DNA of 64,000 nucleotides from Roseiarcus sp963772555 (GCA_963772555.1 CAVYXQ010000024.1:124001-188000); one strand, 5' to 3'. Positions 26,192 to 34,802 are shown, numbered from the stretch's first letter. The notes: generated by a model from the letters alone, not told the origin. Numbers and translations are program-made.

Positions 26192-27600
26192 CTTTGGCCT
26201 TTCGCCTCGATCCGCTCGAGGCCGCCGATGTAGGGCCGCAGGGCCTCCGGGACCGCGATCGATCCGTCCGGCTGCTGGTAGTTCTCCAAGACCGCGACCA
26301 GCGCGCGGCCGACCGCGACGCCGGAGCCGTTCAGCGTATGGACGAAGCGGGTCGCCTTGGCGTCGGCCGACTTGAACCGGGCGTTCATCCGCCGCGCCTG
26401 GAAATCGCCGCAGACCGAGCAGGAGGAGATTTCCCGGAAGCGCCCCTGCCCCGGCAGCCACACTTCGATGTCGTAGGTCTTGCGCGAGGCGAAGCCGAGG
26501 TCGCCCGTGCACAGGGCGACGGTGCGGAAATGCAAGCCGAGGCGCTTCAGCACTTCCTCAGCCGAGGCTGTCATCCGCTCGTGCTCGGCGAGCGACTGTT
26601 CCGGCGTCGTGATCGAGACGAGCTCGACCTTCTTGAACTGGTGCTGGCGGATCATGCCGCGCGTGTCCTTGCCGGCGGCGCCCGCTTCGGCGCGGAAGCA
26701 GAGCGTGCCGGCGGTGAAGCGCAGCGGCAGCGTCTTCTCGTCGACGATGCTCTCGCGCACGAGGTTGGTCATCGGCACTTCGGCGGTCGGGATGAGCCAG
26801 TAAGGCACTTCGAGACTCGATTGCAAAACGCCCTTTTCGCCGTCAGTAAGGGGGGCTCTCAGGTGTTCTCGACGCGCCCAAAATTCGAAAGCGCTATTGA
26901 GCTGATCTTCTTGGTCCGCGTAACGCAACGCTGCGAACTGATCCTCCCGAAATTTCGGCAACTGCGCCGTGCCGAACATCGCCGCGTCGCGCACCAGCAC
27001 CGGCGGGGCGATCTCCTGATAGCCGTGCTCGCTTGTGTGCAGATCGAGCATGAACTGCTCGAGCGCCCGCTCGAGCCGCGCCAGCGCCCCCCTGAGCACG
27101 ACGAAGCGCGCGCCCGACAGCTTGGCGGCGACGTCGAAGTCCATGAGGCCGAGCCGCTCGCCGATCTCGAAATGCTCCCTCGGCGTGAAGCTGTTGGGGA
27201 AGACCGGCGGCTCGCCGGACCGACGCACCTCGACATTGTCGTTCTCGTCCTTGCCGTCGGGGACGTCGGGAAGCGGCAGGTTGGGGATCTCGGCCAGGGC
27301 GTCGTTCAGCGCCCTCTCCGCCTCGCGTTCTGCCGCCTCGAGCTCCGGCATTGTCGCCTTCAGGCCCGCAACCTCGGCCTTGAAGTCCTCGGCCGCGACC
27401 GCATCCCTGCGCGCCATCGCAAGGCCCACCTGCTTCGAGGCGGCGTTGCGGCGCTCCTGCGCGCGCTGCAGTTCGAGAATCGAGGCGCGGCGCTTTTCAT
27501 CGAGCGCGATCAGCGATTGGGCCCGCGGCGGCAGGCCGCGCCGGGCGAGGCCTTCGTCAAACGCTTTAGGGTCGTCGCGGATCGCTTTGATATCGTGCAT
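26188..27600 (-). CDS. serS: Seryl-tRNA synthetase
   Basis: 470 residues. The N-terminal coiled-coil arm (about 1-105) is followed by a class II core with motif 1 (RFVVLRGALARLERALEQFM), the serine site WLIPTAEVPMTNLV, motif 2 (FRAEAGAAGKDTRGMIRQHQF) and motif 3 (LNGSGVAVGRALVAVLE). It charges tRNA-Ser and tRNA-Sec. It is about 40 residues longer than usual because of an insertion between REDQF and WLIPTAEV (roughly 26805-26935), where GC drops. It follows an EamA gene by three bases, and the expected next gene, surE, has been displaced by the glycan island. Confidence 0.95.
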   Translation of the reverse strand: MHDIKAIRDDPKAFDEGLARRGLPPRAQSLIALDEKRRASILELQRAQERRNAASKQVGLAMARRDAVAAEDFKAEVAGLKATMPELEAAEREAERALNDALAEIPNLPLPDVPDGKDENDNVEVRRSGEPPVFPNSFTPREHFEIGERLGLMDFDVAAKLSGARFVVLRGALARLERALEQFMLDLHTSEHGYQEIAPPVLVRDAAMFGTAQLPKFREDQFAALRYADQEDQLNSAFEFWARREHLRAPLTDGEKGVLQSSLEVPYWLIPTAEVPMTNLVRESIVDEKTLPLRFTAGTLCFRAEAGAAGKDTRGMIRQHQFKKVELVSITTPEQSLAEHERMTASAEEVLKRLGLHFRTVALCTGDLGFASRKTYDIEVWLPGQGRFREISSCSVCGDFQARRMNARFKSADAKATRFVHTLNGSGVAVGRALVAVLENYQQPDGSIAVPEALRPYIGGLERIEAKGQR

Positions 27601-27603
27601 TGA

Positions 27604-28485
27604 TCACCTGAGGAAAGCCGCACGCCGGCGCAGCATCCAGTCGCCGAAGACGTTGAGCGCCAAGCCCGCCATTACCAGAACGCCGCCGGCAAGCTCAACC
27701 GGCCGCATGGGCTCGCCGTAGACGATTGCGCCGGCGATCATGCCCACGACCGGTACGAGCAGCGCGAACGGGGCGACAGTCGCGGCGGAGTAACGCGACA
27801 GCAGCCGCGCCCAGAGGCCGAAGCCGAACACCGTCCCGGCATAGGCCACGACGAGCACGCTCGCCGCCAGCCTCCAACCAGGATGCGCGAGCGCGAGCAA
27901 CGGTCCGGAACCGTCGACCGCGAGCGAGAGGAGAAGCAGCGGCAGCGGCGCGGCGAGGCTCGACCAGACGGTGAAGGCGAGCATGTCGACCTTGCCGGCC
28001 GTCTTGGCCAGCACGTTGGCCGAGCCCCAGAAGAACGACGCCAGCACGACGAGCAGGAAAGGCCCAAAGGCTGCGCCGGCGAGGCGGGCGGAGCCGATGA
28101 CCGCGAGTCCGGCGAACGCCACGAGGCCGGCCAAAATCTGGGTCCGGCGCGGATATTCGCCGAGCAAGAGCCAGGCGAGCGCGACGGTGAAGAACGCCTG
28201 CGCCTGGACGACGAGCGAGGTCAGGCCAATGGGAAAACCCTGGCGGATCGCCAGGAATAGAAGTCCAAACTGGCCGCCGCCGAGCAGGAGGCCGTAGAGC
28301 GCCACCTTCCAGACCGGCGCCTTCGGCGGTTTGACGAAGAGGACGAAGGGGAAGGCGGCGAAGACGAACCGCAGCGCCGACAGCATCAGCGGCGAAGTTT
28401 CGCCGACGCCGACCTTGATGGCGATGAAGGTGAGGCCCCAGACGACGGCGACGCTGACCGCGGCCAGGATGTCGCGCGGGGTCAT
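27604..28485 (-). CDS. EamA/DMT-superfamily transporter
   Basis: 293 residues from ATG 28485 with ten predicted transmembrane segments in two EamA repeats; VVWGLTFIAIKVGVGETSP opens the first and SFFWGSANVLAKTAG the second. The sequence is of the RhtA/YdcZ-like exporter type for amino acids or other metabolites; substrate unknown. Upstream in-frame codons to 28764 are non-conserved in character. It abuts serS and probably shares its transcript. Confidence 0.87.
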   Translation of the reverse strand: MTPRDILAAVSVAVVWGLTFIAIKVGVGETSPLMLSALRFVFAAFPFVLFVKPPKAPVWKVALYGLLLGGGQFGLLFLAIRQGFPIGLTSLVVQAQAFFTVALAWLLLGEYPRRTQILAGLVAFAGLAVIGSARLAGAAFGPFLLVVLASFFWGSANVLAKTAGKVDMLAFTVWSSLAAPLPLLLLSLAVDGSGPLLALAHPGWRLAASVLVVAYAGTVFGFGLWARLLSRYSAATVAPFALLVPVVGMIAGAIVYGEPMRPVELAGGVLVMAGLALNVFGDWMLRRRAAFLR

Positions 28486-28738
28486 GGCGCGTCCTGGAGA
28501 GGACGGGCGGCCGAACGGATGAGCTTCGAATGCGGTGCGGCTTTTTGCATGGCTCGCCTTATCGACGCCCCGCCCCCGCAGCGCCACGAGAAAACGCGGC
28601 TCAAGCCGGGATGGCCGCGGGCAGTGTCTGAGCTTGAATTTCTGGTAAGGTCGGCTTGCTGTCAGCCTGCTGTGCGAAGCGCCCCATCTGAAAGGGCTGC
28701 TGAAGTATTCCCGGCCGTCCATATGAATTGGTGAAGCA

Positions 28739-29164
28739 ATGTCGGATGCGGACGACTGGCGCATTGATCATACCGGGATCGGAGTGTCCGATATTGATCG
28801 ATCAGCGAAGTTCTACGATGCGGCGCTGGGCGCCCTAGGGCTTCGCGCCCTTGCACGTATTACCAAGACATTCGAGATCGCGGGCGGCAGCGACAATAGC
28901 GAACTTGGCGGCGTAGGGTACGGAGCGACCTATCCGGTATTCTGGATAGATATATTTCACGCCCACGGAATGAAACAGCACACCGCTTTCCGAGCGCGCA
29001 GTCGGGAGGAGGTCCGATCATTCCACAGCGCGGCTTTGACTGCCGGCGGCCAGGACAATGGAGGGCCGGGACTGCGGGCCGGTGGCTATCCGCCCGGCTA
29101 TTACGCGGCGTTCGTTCTCGATCCGGACGGCAACAACATCGAAGCGGTGTTTCGGGAGGACTGA
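28739..29164 (+). CDS. VOC (glyoxalase/bleomycin resistance) family protein
   Basis: 141 residues with paired beta-alpha-beta-beta-beta modules. The opening WRIDHTGIGVSDIDRSAKFY and the closing GYYAAFVLDPDGNNIEAVF carry the metal-binding His and Glu of the family. Members bind a divalent metal and act on small electrophiles or antibiotics; the substrate is not predictable. It is one of two plus-strand genes inserted between tatC and serS. Confidence 0.85.
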   Translation: MSDADDWRIDHTGIGVSDIDRSAKFYDAALGALGLRALARITKTFEIAGGSDNSELGGVGYGATYPVFWIDIFHAHGMKQHTAFRARSREEVRSFHSAALTAGGQDNGGPGLRAGGYPPGYYAAFVLDPDGNNIEAVFRED

Positions 29165-29293
29165 CGATTCACTGGGCGTCCGCTCCCGAACGATCGCCAA
29201 CAGCGCCCACCGGGAACATGGGTCGAGGCCGAAATTCAGCTGAGATACCGCCTGGCCGCTGACGGCGATCCGCAAACCTGTTAGGTCTGAAGA

Positions 29294-29653
29294 ATGAGCC
29301 GCGAGCCTGACAGCCTCATTCTCCAGATTCTGCGCCAGATACGGGCCGAAGCCGTGACCAAGGCCGACCTCGAGGCGCTGCGTGCGGATCTGCGCGCGGA
29401 ACTGGCGAGCAAGTCCGAACTGGGCTCGCTACGCTCCGAGCTCAAGTCAGACATTCGATCGCTGCGCGCCGACGTCGCCTCCGACCTCTTGACGATGCGC
29501 AAGGAACTGACGGATCAGATCGTCGGCCTGCGGCGCGCTGTGGTCGACTATCACACTTCGGTCGTCGGCCACGGCGTGCTCATCAGCGACCTTGAGGCTC
29601 GGGTTCGCCGAGTCGAGCAGCATCTCAACCTCCCGTCGATGTCCGCGGGATAG
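29294..29653 (+). CDS. Small coiled-coil protein, copy 1
   Basis: 119 residues, almost wholly helical with a heptad pattern (VTKADLEALRADLRAELAS, SLRSELKSDIRSLRADVAS). The C-terminal third DQIVGLRRAVVDYHTSVV and EARVRRVEQHLNLP is nearly identical to the gene at 33592. No family name is recognised. It sits convergent with tatC, three bases from its stop. Confidence 0.65.
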   Translation: MSREPDSLILQILRQIRAEAVTKADLEALRADLRAELASKSELGSLRSELKSDIRSLRADVASDLLTMRKELTDQIVGLRRAVVDYHTSVVGHGVLISDLEARVRRVEQHLNLPSMSAG

Positions 29654-29656
29654 AAT

Positions 29657-30448
29657 TCAGGTCCCGGTCGCGCCCTGCGCGGCCGCCGCGGCGGCGCGCC
29701 GTCTTTCAACCATCCTGACCGCGATCACCGAGCCCTCGTAGAGGGCGAGCATCGGCAGGGCGAGCGAGCTCATGCTGATGAGATCGGGCGGGGTCAGAAT
29801 GGCGGCGATGCCAACCACGGCGACGATGGCGTAGCGCCGCATCCGCACGAGATAGGCTGAATCGACAATGCCGACATGGCCGAGCAGCGTCAGGACCACC
29901 GGCAGCTGGAAAGCGATGCCGAAGGCGAAGATCAGCGTCATGATCAACGACAGGTACTCGCTGACCTTGGGCAAAAGCTCGATCGTCGCCTCGCCTGGCT
30001 GGTTGACCTGCTGCAGCGACACCGAGAAGCGGATGAGGAGCGGCATGACCACGAAATAGACAAGCAGCGCGCCGAACATAAAGAAGATCGGCGTGGCGAT
30101 CAGATAGGGCAGGAACGCCTGCCGCTCGTGCTTGTAGAGGCCGGGCGCGATGAACTTGTAGAGCTGAATGGCGATCACCGGAAAGGCGATGACGGCGGCC
30201 CCGAACATGCTGAGGCGGATGTTGGTGTAGAACTGCTCGAGGAAATGGGTGGCGATGAGCGTCGCCTTCTCCGCCCCCACCACCCGGACATACGGCTCGG
30301 TCAGGATGTTGTATATCGACCGGGAGAAATAGAAGCAGACGAGAAAGGCCCCGAAAAAAGCGTACAGGGCCCGGATGAGGCGGGCCCGGAGCTCGATCAG
30401 ATGGTCCATCAACGGCGCCTTGGTGGCGTCGATGTCCTCCTGGGTCAT
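29657..30448 (-). CDS. tatC: Twin-arginine translocase subunit TatC
   Basis: 263 residues with six transmembrane helices. MDHLIELRARLIRALYAFF is the conserved N-terminal signal-recognition region, and VRVVGAEKATLIATHFLEQF followed by YKHERQAFLPYLI carry the family residues. TatC binds twin-arginine signal peptides of folded exports. It starts in a four-base overlap with tatB. Confidence 0.95.
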   Translation of the reverse strand: MTQEDIDATKAPLMDHLIELRARLIRALYAFFGAFLVCFYFSRSIYNILTEPYVRVVGAEKATLIATHFLEQFYTNIRLSMFGAAVIAFPVIAIQLYKFIAPGLYKHERQAFLPYLIATPIFFMFGALLVYFVVMPLLIRFSVSLQQVNQPGEATIELLPKVSEYLSLIMTLIFAFGIAFQLPVVLTLLGHVGIVDSAYLVRMRRYAIVAVVGIAAILTPPDLISMSSLALPMLALYEGSVIAVRMVERRRAAAAAAQGATGT

Positions 30449-30918
30449 GCCGCCGCGCTCGGCTTGGCCGGGGGCGCCTCGGCCGGGAGTTCAGGCCCCG
30501 CAGCCGGCGCCGGCTCCTCCGGCGCGGCCGCCACCGGCGCCTCCAACGCGATCTGGGGTATCGCGGCGTCATCCGCCCCGGCAATCTTGGCGGGCGCGTC
30601 GCTCCTGGTCGCGACCGGGTCAAAGGCGGACTTCAGCTTCGCCTTTTCATTCAGCGCATCGAGCTCGCGGCGCACGGCATCGAGGTCGGACTCGATCTTC
30701 GCCTTCTCGTTCAGCGTCTCGAGCTCCTTGCGCACGCTCTCCAGATCGGCTTCGCGCATGGCGTCCATGAACTGGCCCTGAAACTCGGCCGCCATGCGCC
30801 GCATCTTCCCCATGACTTGTCCGACCGTTCGCATGACGCGCGGCAGATCCTTCGGCGGAATCACCGCGAGCGCGACGATCGCGACAACCATCAGTTTGCC
30901 GATGTCGAAATCGAACAT
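30445..30918 (-). CDS. tatB: Twin-arginine translocase subunit TatB
   Basis: 157 residues: FDIGKLMVVAIVALAVIPPKDLPRV gives the single membrane helix and hinge, then an amphipathic helix (VMGKMRRMAAEFQGQFMDAM) and a variable acidic, Ala/Pro-rich tail. Typical of TatB, which hands substrates from TatC to TatA. A duplicated ESDLDAVRRELDALNEKAK segment in the tail is a small internal repeat. Confidence 0.93.
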   Translation of the reverse strand: MFDFDIGKLMVVAIVALAVIPPKDLPRVMRTVGQVMGKMRRMAAEFQGQFMDAMREADLESVRKELETLNEKAKIESDLDAVRRELDALNEKAKLKSAFDPVATRSDAPAKIAGADDAAIPQIALEAPVAAAPEEPAPAAGPELPAEAPPAKPSAAA

Positions 30919-30995
30919 CGAACTACGGGTCCGGCCAAACCGGCGTCACGGGGGGTCGCTCCCGCGCCATGGTCAACGGGCGCCGGAGGTAACGC

Positions 30996-31247
30996 TCAGC
31001 CGACCTTGTGGACGTCGTTGGCGTCGACGCCGATCCGGTTCTCGAGCGAGCGCGCCGGCGCAACGGGAGAAGCGGAGGAGGCCGCCGTCTCAGCGGGCTT
31101 CTCGTCGTCGTCGGCAAGGCCCTTCTTGAACGATTTCACGCCCTTGGCGACGTCGCCCATGATGTCGGAGATCTTGCCCTTGCCGCCGAACAAGAGCAGC
31201 GCCACCGCGCCGAACAACATCCAATGCCAAATGCTGAAGCTACCCAT
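30996..31247 (-). CDS. tatA: Twin-arginine translocase subunit TatA
   Basis: 83 residues from ATG 31247. GSFSIWHWMLFGAVALLLFG is the membrane helix, GGKGKISDIMGDVAKGVKSF the hinge and amphipathic helix. It forms the pore of the Tat system and is the first gene of tatABC, which is complete here. The longer frame up to 31304 is not conserved. Confidence 0.93.
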   Translation of the reverse strand: MGSFSIWHWMLFGAVALLLFGGKGKISDIMGDVAKGVKSFKKGLADDDEKPAETAASSASPVAPARSLENRIGVDANDVHKVG

Positions 31248-31519
31248 GGCCGTCTTCCCGACACTCACGGCGCCGCCGGGCCGTTTTTCGAGCCCACGGC
31301 GCAATCTTCGTTGGCGGCGAACCTAAGCGCCGGGGGCGGCAAAAACAAGCGGGCCGAGGCGCGAAGTCGCGTTCCAATCAAGATTTATTCCGACATCCGC
31401 AAAAACGCCTGCGAGGCTGGGACGTTCCCGCGCTATCGCGATCTCCGCCGCGCCGAACGGCCAAGTCTTGAAGTGCAGCGGGCGCTCGGCCAAGATGCGC
31501 GAAGAAACGAGGGTCCCCC

Positions 31520-32014
31520 ATGAGCCAGACCGAAAAGCGCCTCGAAGACCTCGGCATCGTCCTGCCGAAGCCGGCATCGCCCGTCGCCAATTACGCCCCC
31601 TTCGTCAAGACGGGCGGCTCGGGGACCGGGGCGCACGCGCTTCTCTGGGTCTCCGGCCAGCTGCCGCTCGGGCCGGACGGAAAGCTCGCCGAGCGCCACA
31701 CGGGCAAGCTCGGCCCCGACTCGCCGGTGGAGGCGGCGAGAGAGGCGGCGCGGCTCGCGGCGATCAACGTGCTGGCGCAGGCGCGGGCGGCAGTCGGCGA
31801 CCTCGACCGGATCGTCCGCGTCGTCCGGCTCGGCGGCTTCTTCAACGTCGCCGGGCGCTTCGACCCGCTGGCGCAGGCGATGAACGGCGCCTCCGATCTC
31901 ATGGCCGAGGCGTTTCCCGAGCTCGGCAAGCACGCGCGCACGACAATCGGCGTGGCGCATTTGCCGATGAACGCGCTCGTCGAAGTCGACGCCGTGTTCG
32001 AGATCAAGGATTGA
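31520..32014 (+). CDS. RidA/YjgF-family protein
   Basis: 164 residues of the RidA fold. VSGQLPLGPDGKLAERHTG and AAREAARLAAINVLAQARAA are characteristic, and NALVEVDAVFEI closes the sheet. RidA proteins hydrolyse reactive enamine/imine intermediates from pyridoxal phosphate enzymes. This is the longer type with an N-terminal extension (residues 1-40). It overlaps the next gene as TTGA. Confidence 0.88.
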   Translation: MSQTEKRLEDLGIVLPKPASPVANYAPFVKTGGSGTGAHALLWVSGQLPLGPDGKLAERHTGKLGPDSPVEAAREAARLAAINVLAQARAAVGDLDRIVRVVRLGGFFNVAGRFDPLAQAMNGASDLMAEAFPELGKHARTTIGVAHLPMNALVEVDAVFEIKD

Positions 32015-32910
32015 GGCGACTCAACGCGCCCGCCTGGCTGACCGCCCGACCGATCGCCCATCGCGGTCTGCACGATCCGGAGAGAGGCATTGTGGAGAAC
32101 ACGCTGGCCGCCGCCGAAGCCGCGATCGCCGGCGGTTTCGCCGTCGAATGCGACGTGCAGCTCAGCGCCGACGGCGAGGCCTTCGTCTTCCACGACGAGA
32201 CGCTCGACCGGCTGACGGACGCGCAGGGCCCGCTGATCGAGCTGCCCGCCCAAGCAATCCGAACGGCGCGCCTGCTGGGCGGGAGCGCCCCCGTCCCCCT
32301 TGTGGGGGCGGGCCGGGGTGGGGGGTCGCGCGAGACCGGAGTCCCTGGCCCGCCCCCACAAGGGGGACGGAAATCGGACATCGCTGCGCCCTCCAGGATC
32401 CCGACCTTTGCCGAGCTTCTCGCGCTGGTCGCCGGCCGCACGCCGGTCATCTGCGAGCTCAAGAGCCGGTTCGACGGCGACTGGCGCGTGGCCGACCGCA
32501 TCGCCGCGCTCGCCGCCGGCTATGAGGGCGCGCTGGCGCTCAAGAGCTTCGACCCGGACCTTGTCGCCTACCTCCGCCTGCGCTGGCCGCGCCCCGGGCC
32601 GCCGGCCCGCCCCTGCCCCGTCGGAATCGTCGCCGAGGCGTCCTACGACGGTCCTGCGTGGGCGTTTCTCACCGCCGAACAGAAGCGCGACTGCGAGAGC
32701 TTCGAGCACCGCGCCCGCAGCGAACCCGACTTCCTGTCGTGGAACGTCGACGACCTGCCGCACCGGACGCCCTTCTTCGAGAAGGAGCTGCACGGTCTGC
32801 CGGTCATGGCCTGGACGGTGCGCGCCTCCGCCCAGCGCGAGGCTGCCGCCAAGTGGGCGGATCAGATCGTCTTCGAGGGCGAGGAACGCCTGTTCGGGTC
32901 GTCGTCCTGA
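32011..32910 (+). CDS. Glycerophosphodiester phosphodiesterase, carries an in-frame palindromic insertion
   Basis: 299 residues from TTG 32011. The catalytic His pair is visible: AHRGLHDPERGIVENTL near residue 18 and FHDETLDRLT near residue 65, with Glu in AVECDVQLSADGE. The barrel continues with VICELKSRFDGDW and ends VMAWTVRASAQREAAAKWAD. Between residues about 92 and 121 a repeat (32291-32370) encodes Gly/Pro/Arg-rich residues that do not belong to the family. It stays in frame and is predicted to be a loop, so the enzyme may still be active. It hydrolyses glycerophosphodiesters to glycerol-3-phosphate. Confidence 0.87.
   Translation: MRRLNAPAWLTARPIAHRGLHDPERGIVENTLAAAEAAIAGGFAVECDVQLSADGEAFVFHDETLDRLTDAQGPLIELPAQAIRTARLLGGSAPVPLVGAGRGGGSRETGVPGPPPQGGRKSDIAAPSRIPTFAELLALVAGRTPVICELKSRFDGDWRVADRIAALAAGYEGALALKSFDPDLVAYLRLRWPRPGPPARPCPVGIVAEASYDGPAWAFLTAEQKRDCESFEHRARSEPDFLSWNVDDLPHRTPFFEKELHGLPVMAWTVRASAQREAAAKWADQIVFEGEERLFGSSS
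32291..32370. repeat. In-frame palindromic element inside the GDPD gene
   Basis: Perfect 24-base arms, 32291-32314 and 32347-32370, separated by 32 bases. The arms begin CCGTCCCCCTTGTGGG. It is GC-rich and able to form a long hairpin in DNA and mRNA. Its length keeps the gene open, like the palindromic elements described in Rickettsia and related alphaproteobacteria. It may belong to the same type as the element at 38281. Confidence 0.85.
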
Positions 32911-32996
32911 AGCAAGCCGCCGCGTTTTTCCGGCTCCCTAATATCGCTTATTGTGAGCGAAGCGAAGCGCTTGCGGGGAATCCCTCCGGCAGCGCC

Positions 32997-33491
32997 TCAC
33001 GACCGCCGATCACCCTCCTTGAACCCATACTCGGGGATGCCCTGCTCGTTCTCGTAGTACTTGTAAGGCAGGAATTTGCCGCTCATTACGAGCCGCACGC
33101 GGTCTCCTTTCGCATGCGGGAGTCGGTCGAGCGCGAGGTCGACGTCGATCGCCGACATGATGCCGTCGCCGAATTCCTCTTCGATCAGCGCCTTGAGGGC
33201 GGGCCCGTTCACCATCACGAGCTCAAAAAACCGGTAGAGAAGCGGGTCGGTCGGAGGCATGGCCATGCCGCGCGTCGGAACTTCATTGAGCATCCGCATT
33301 TCGACGTCGGAGAGCTCGAACAGGCTCGCCGCCTTCTCCGCCAGAGGCTTCGGCAGCTTCATCTGGCCCAGCAGCGCCCCGACCACGAGGATCGGCGACA
33401 TGCCGCCGATCGCATCGACGATGTATTTCCACGTCCATGCCTTCTCGCGCTTGATATCGAGAATCTTTTCGACCAGCTCTTGCCGTTTCAT
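32997..33491 (-). CDS. cynS: Cyanate hydratase (cyanase)
   Basis: 164 residues. Converts cyanate and bicarbonate to CO2 and carbamate, which yields ammonia; detoxifies cyanate and supplies nitrogen. The N-terminal helical domain (QELVEKILDIKREKAWTWKY) and the C-terminal catalytic domain with Arg and Glu of TDPLLYRFFELVMV and Ser in FGDGIMSAIDV match the active site. The C-terminus (LSGKFLPYKYYE type) is conserved. No carbonic anhydrase or nitrate transporter gene is adjacent, unlike classical cyn operons. Confidence 0.93.
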   Translation of the reverse strand: MKRQELVEKILDIKREKAWTWKYIVDAIGGMSPILVVGALLGQMKLPKPLAEKAASLFELSDVEMRMLNEVPTRGMAMPPTDPLLYRFFELVMVNGPALKALIEEEFGDGIMSAIDVDLALDRLPHAKGDRVRLVMSGKFLPYKYYENEQGIPEYGFKEGDRRS

Positions 33492-33591
33492 CGCCGTTTC
33501 CTCGCTTTTCCGGCCGCAACCGTCCCAATAGCCCTGGCGTCGCGAAGCAAGGAGCGCGCCAGGGTCGCGACGACCGGCGCGAGATTGGCGT

Positions 33592-33912
33592 TCAGTAAGC
33601 GTCGATGCCCGGCAGGTTCAAATGCTGCTCGACGCGGCGCATGCGCGCCTCGAGTTCGCTGATCAGCATTCCATGGCCGAGGACGGCGGAATGATATTCG
33701 ATCACCGCTCGCCGAAGCCCGACGATCTGGTCGCTCGTTTCCTTGCGCATGGCGTCGATCCTGGCGTTGACGGCGATGAAATCCGCCGCGACGTCGGCGC
33801 GCAGGGAGTGCATGTCGCCTCTCATCGTCTCGATCTTGTCGTCGACCCGCGCGACGTCGGCGCGAATGTTGCGCAGGAGTTCGAGAACTAGGCTTTCCGG
33901 CTCCTGGCTCAA
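33592..33912 (-). CDS. Small coiled-coil protein, copy 2
   Basis: 106 residues. VARVDDKIETMRGDMHSLR and later heptads predict a coiled coil, and the C-terminal TSDQIVGLRRAVIEYHSAVL to ARMRRVEQHLNLP closely matches the protein encoded at 29294. Both start MSxEPxSL. They form a paralogous pair of unknown function. Confidence 0.65.
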   Translation of the reverse strand: MSQEPESLVLELLRNIRADVARVDDKIETMRGDMHSLRADVAADFIAVNARIDAMRKETSDQIVGLRRAVIEYHSAVLGHGMLISELEARMRRVEQHLNLPGIDAY

Positions 33913-34082
33913 ATACGGTCTCCATCGACACCGCGAAAATGCCCTATTCGAATGCCGCTGTCGAGTTGGCCCCCACGCTCCCGCTTGCCATTGCGCTCGG
34001 ACTTGGGCGCGCCTAGTCTCAAATCGACCGGTCCGGCCGTCAACTGCCGGAGATCGCCGGAAGATTTGGGGCGCGCGAGGCG

Positions 34083-34802
34083 GTGATCTCGTTCAAGATC
34101 ATTGAGGCTCGGGCCGAGAAACGCAAAGGCGGCGCCGAAGCGCTGACGCGTCTGCTGCCGCCAAAGCCGGAGCCGGAGGCCCTTATCGAACTGCGGGACG
34201 ACCGCGTTCTCGCCGAGATGACCAAGCGGGTGTTTTCGGCCGGTTTCGCCTGGAGCGTGATCGAATCGAAGTGGCCCGGCTTCGAGGAGGCTTTCCTCGG
34301 CTTTGACCCGGCCAGGCTCTTCTTCGAGCCTGACGACTTCTGGGACGGTCTGACCAAGAACGCGAAAATCGTGCGCAACGGCGCGAAGATCGGGTCCGTG
34401 CGTGTGAACGCGCGCTTCATTGTCGACGTGGCGAAAGAGCATGGCGGTTTCGGCAAGTTCCTCGCGGCTTGGCCATCCTCCGACGAAGTCGGGTTGCTGG
34501 ACGTCCTGGCGGCGCGCGGCAGCCGGCTCGGCGGCAATACCGGTCAGATGCTGCTCAGGTTTCTGGGCTGGGACGGGTTCGTGACCTCGAAGGACGTCGT
34601 CGCCTGCCTCCGCGAGGCGGGTCTCGACGTGGCGGAGGACGTCAAATCGAAGCGCGACCTCGCCAAGGTGCAGGCGCAGTTCAACGCCTGGGCGCAAGAA
34701 ACCGGGCTGCCCTACACGCATATTTCGCGCATCTGCGCCTTTTCGACCGGCGAGGGCCGCCAGCCGCATGGACCCCAGGGCGCGGGCGGCGACGAGGGCT
34801 GA
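34083..34802 (+). CDS. DNA-3-methyladenine glycosylase I-like protein
   Basis: 239 residues resembling the Tag (adenine glycosylase) family: LAEMTKRVFSAGFAWSVIE, a DPARLFFEPDDFWDGL segment, KIVRNGAKIGSVRVNARF (helix-hairpin-helix area) and LRFLGWDGFVTSKDVVACL. Tag excises 3-methyladenine from DNA. The Cys and His zinc ligands and N-terminal segment of E. coli Tag are absent, so this is the divergent branch and may differ in specificity. GTG 34083 is the start. Confidence 0.75.
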   Translation: MISFKIIEARAEKRKGGAEALTRLLPPKPEPEALIELRDDRVLAEMTKRVFSAGFAWSVIESKWPGFEEAFLGFDPARLFFEPDDFWDGLTKNAKIVRNGAKIGSVRVNARFIVDVAKEHGGFGKFLAAWPSSDEVGLLDVLAARGSRLGGNTGQMLLRFLGWDGFVTSKDVVACLREAGLDVAEDVKSKRDLAKVQAQFNAWAQETGLPYTHISRICAFSTGEGRQPHGPQGAGGDEG

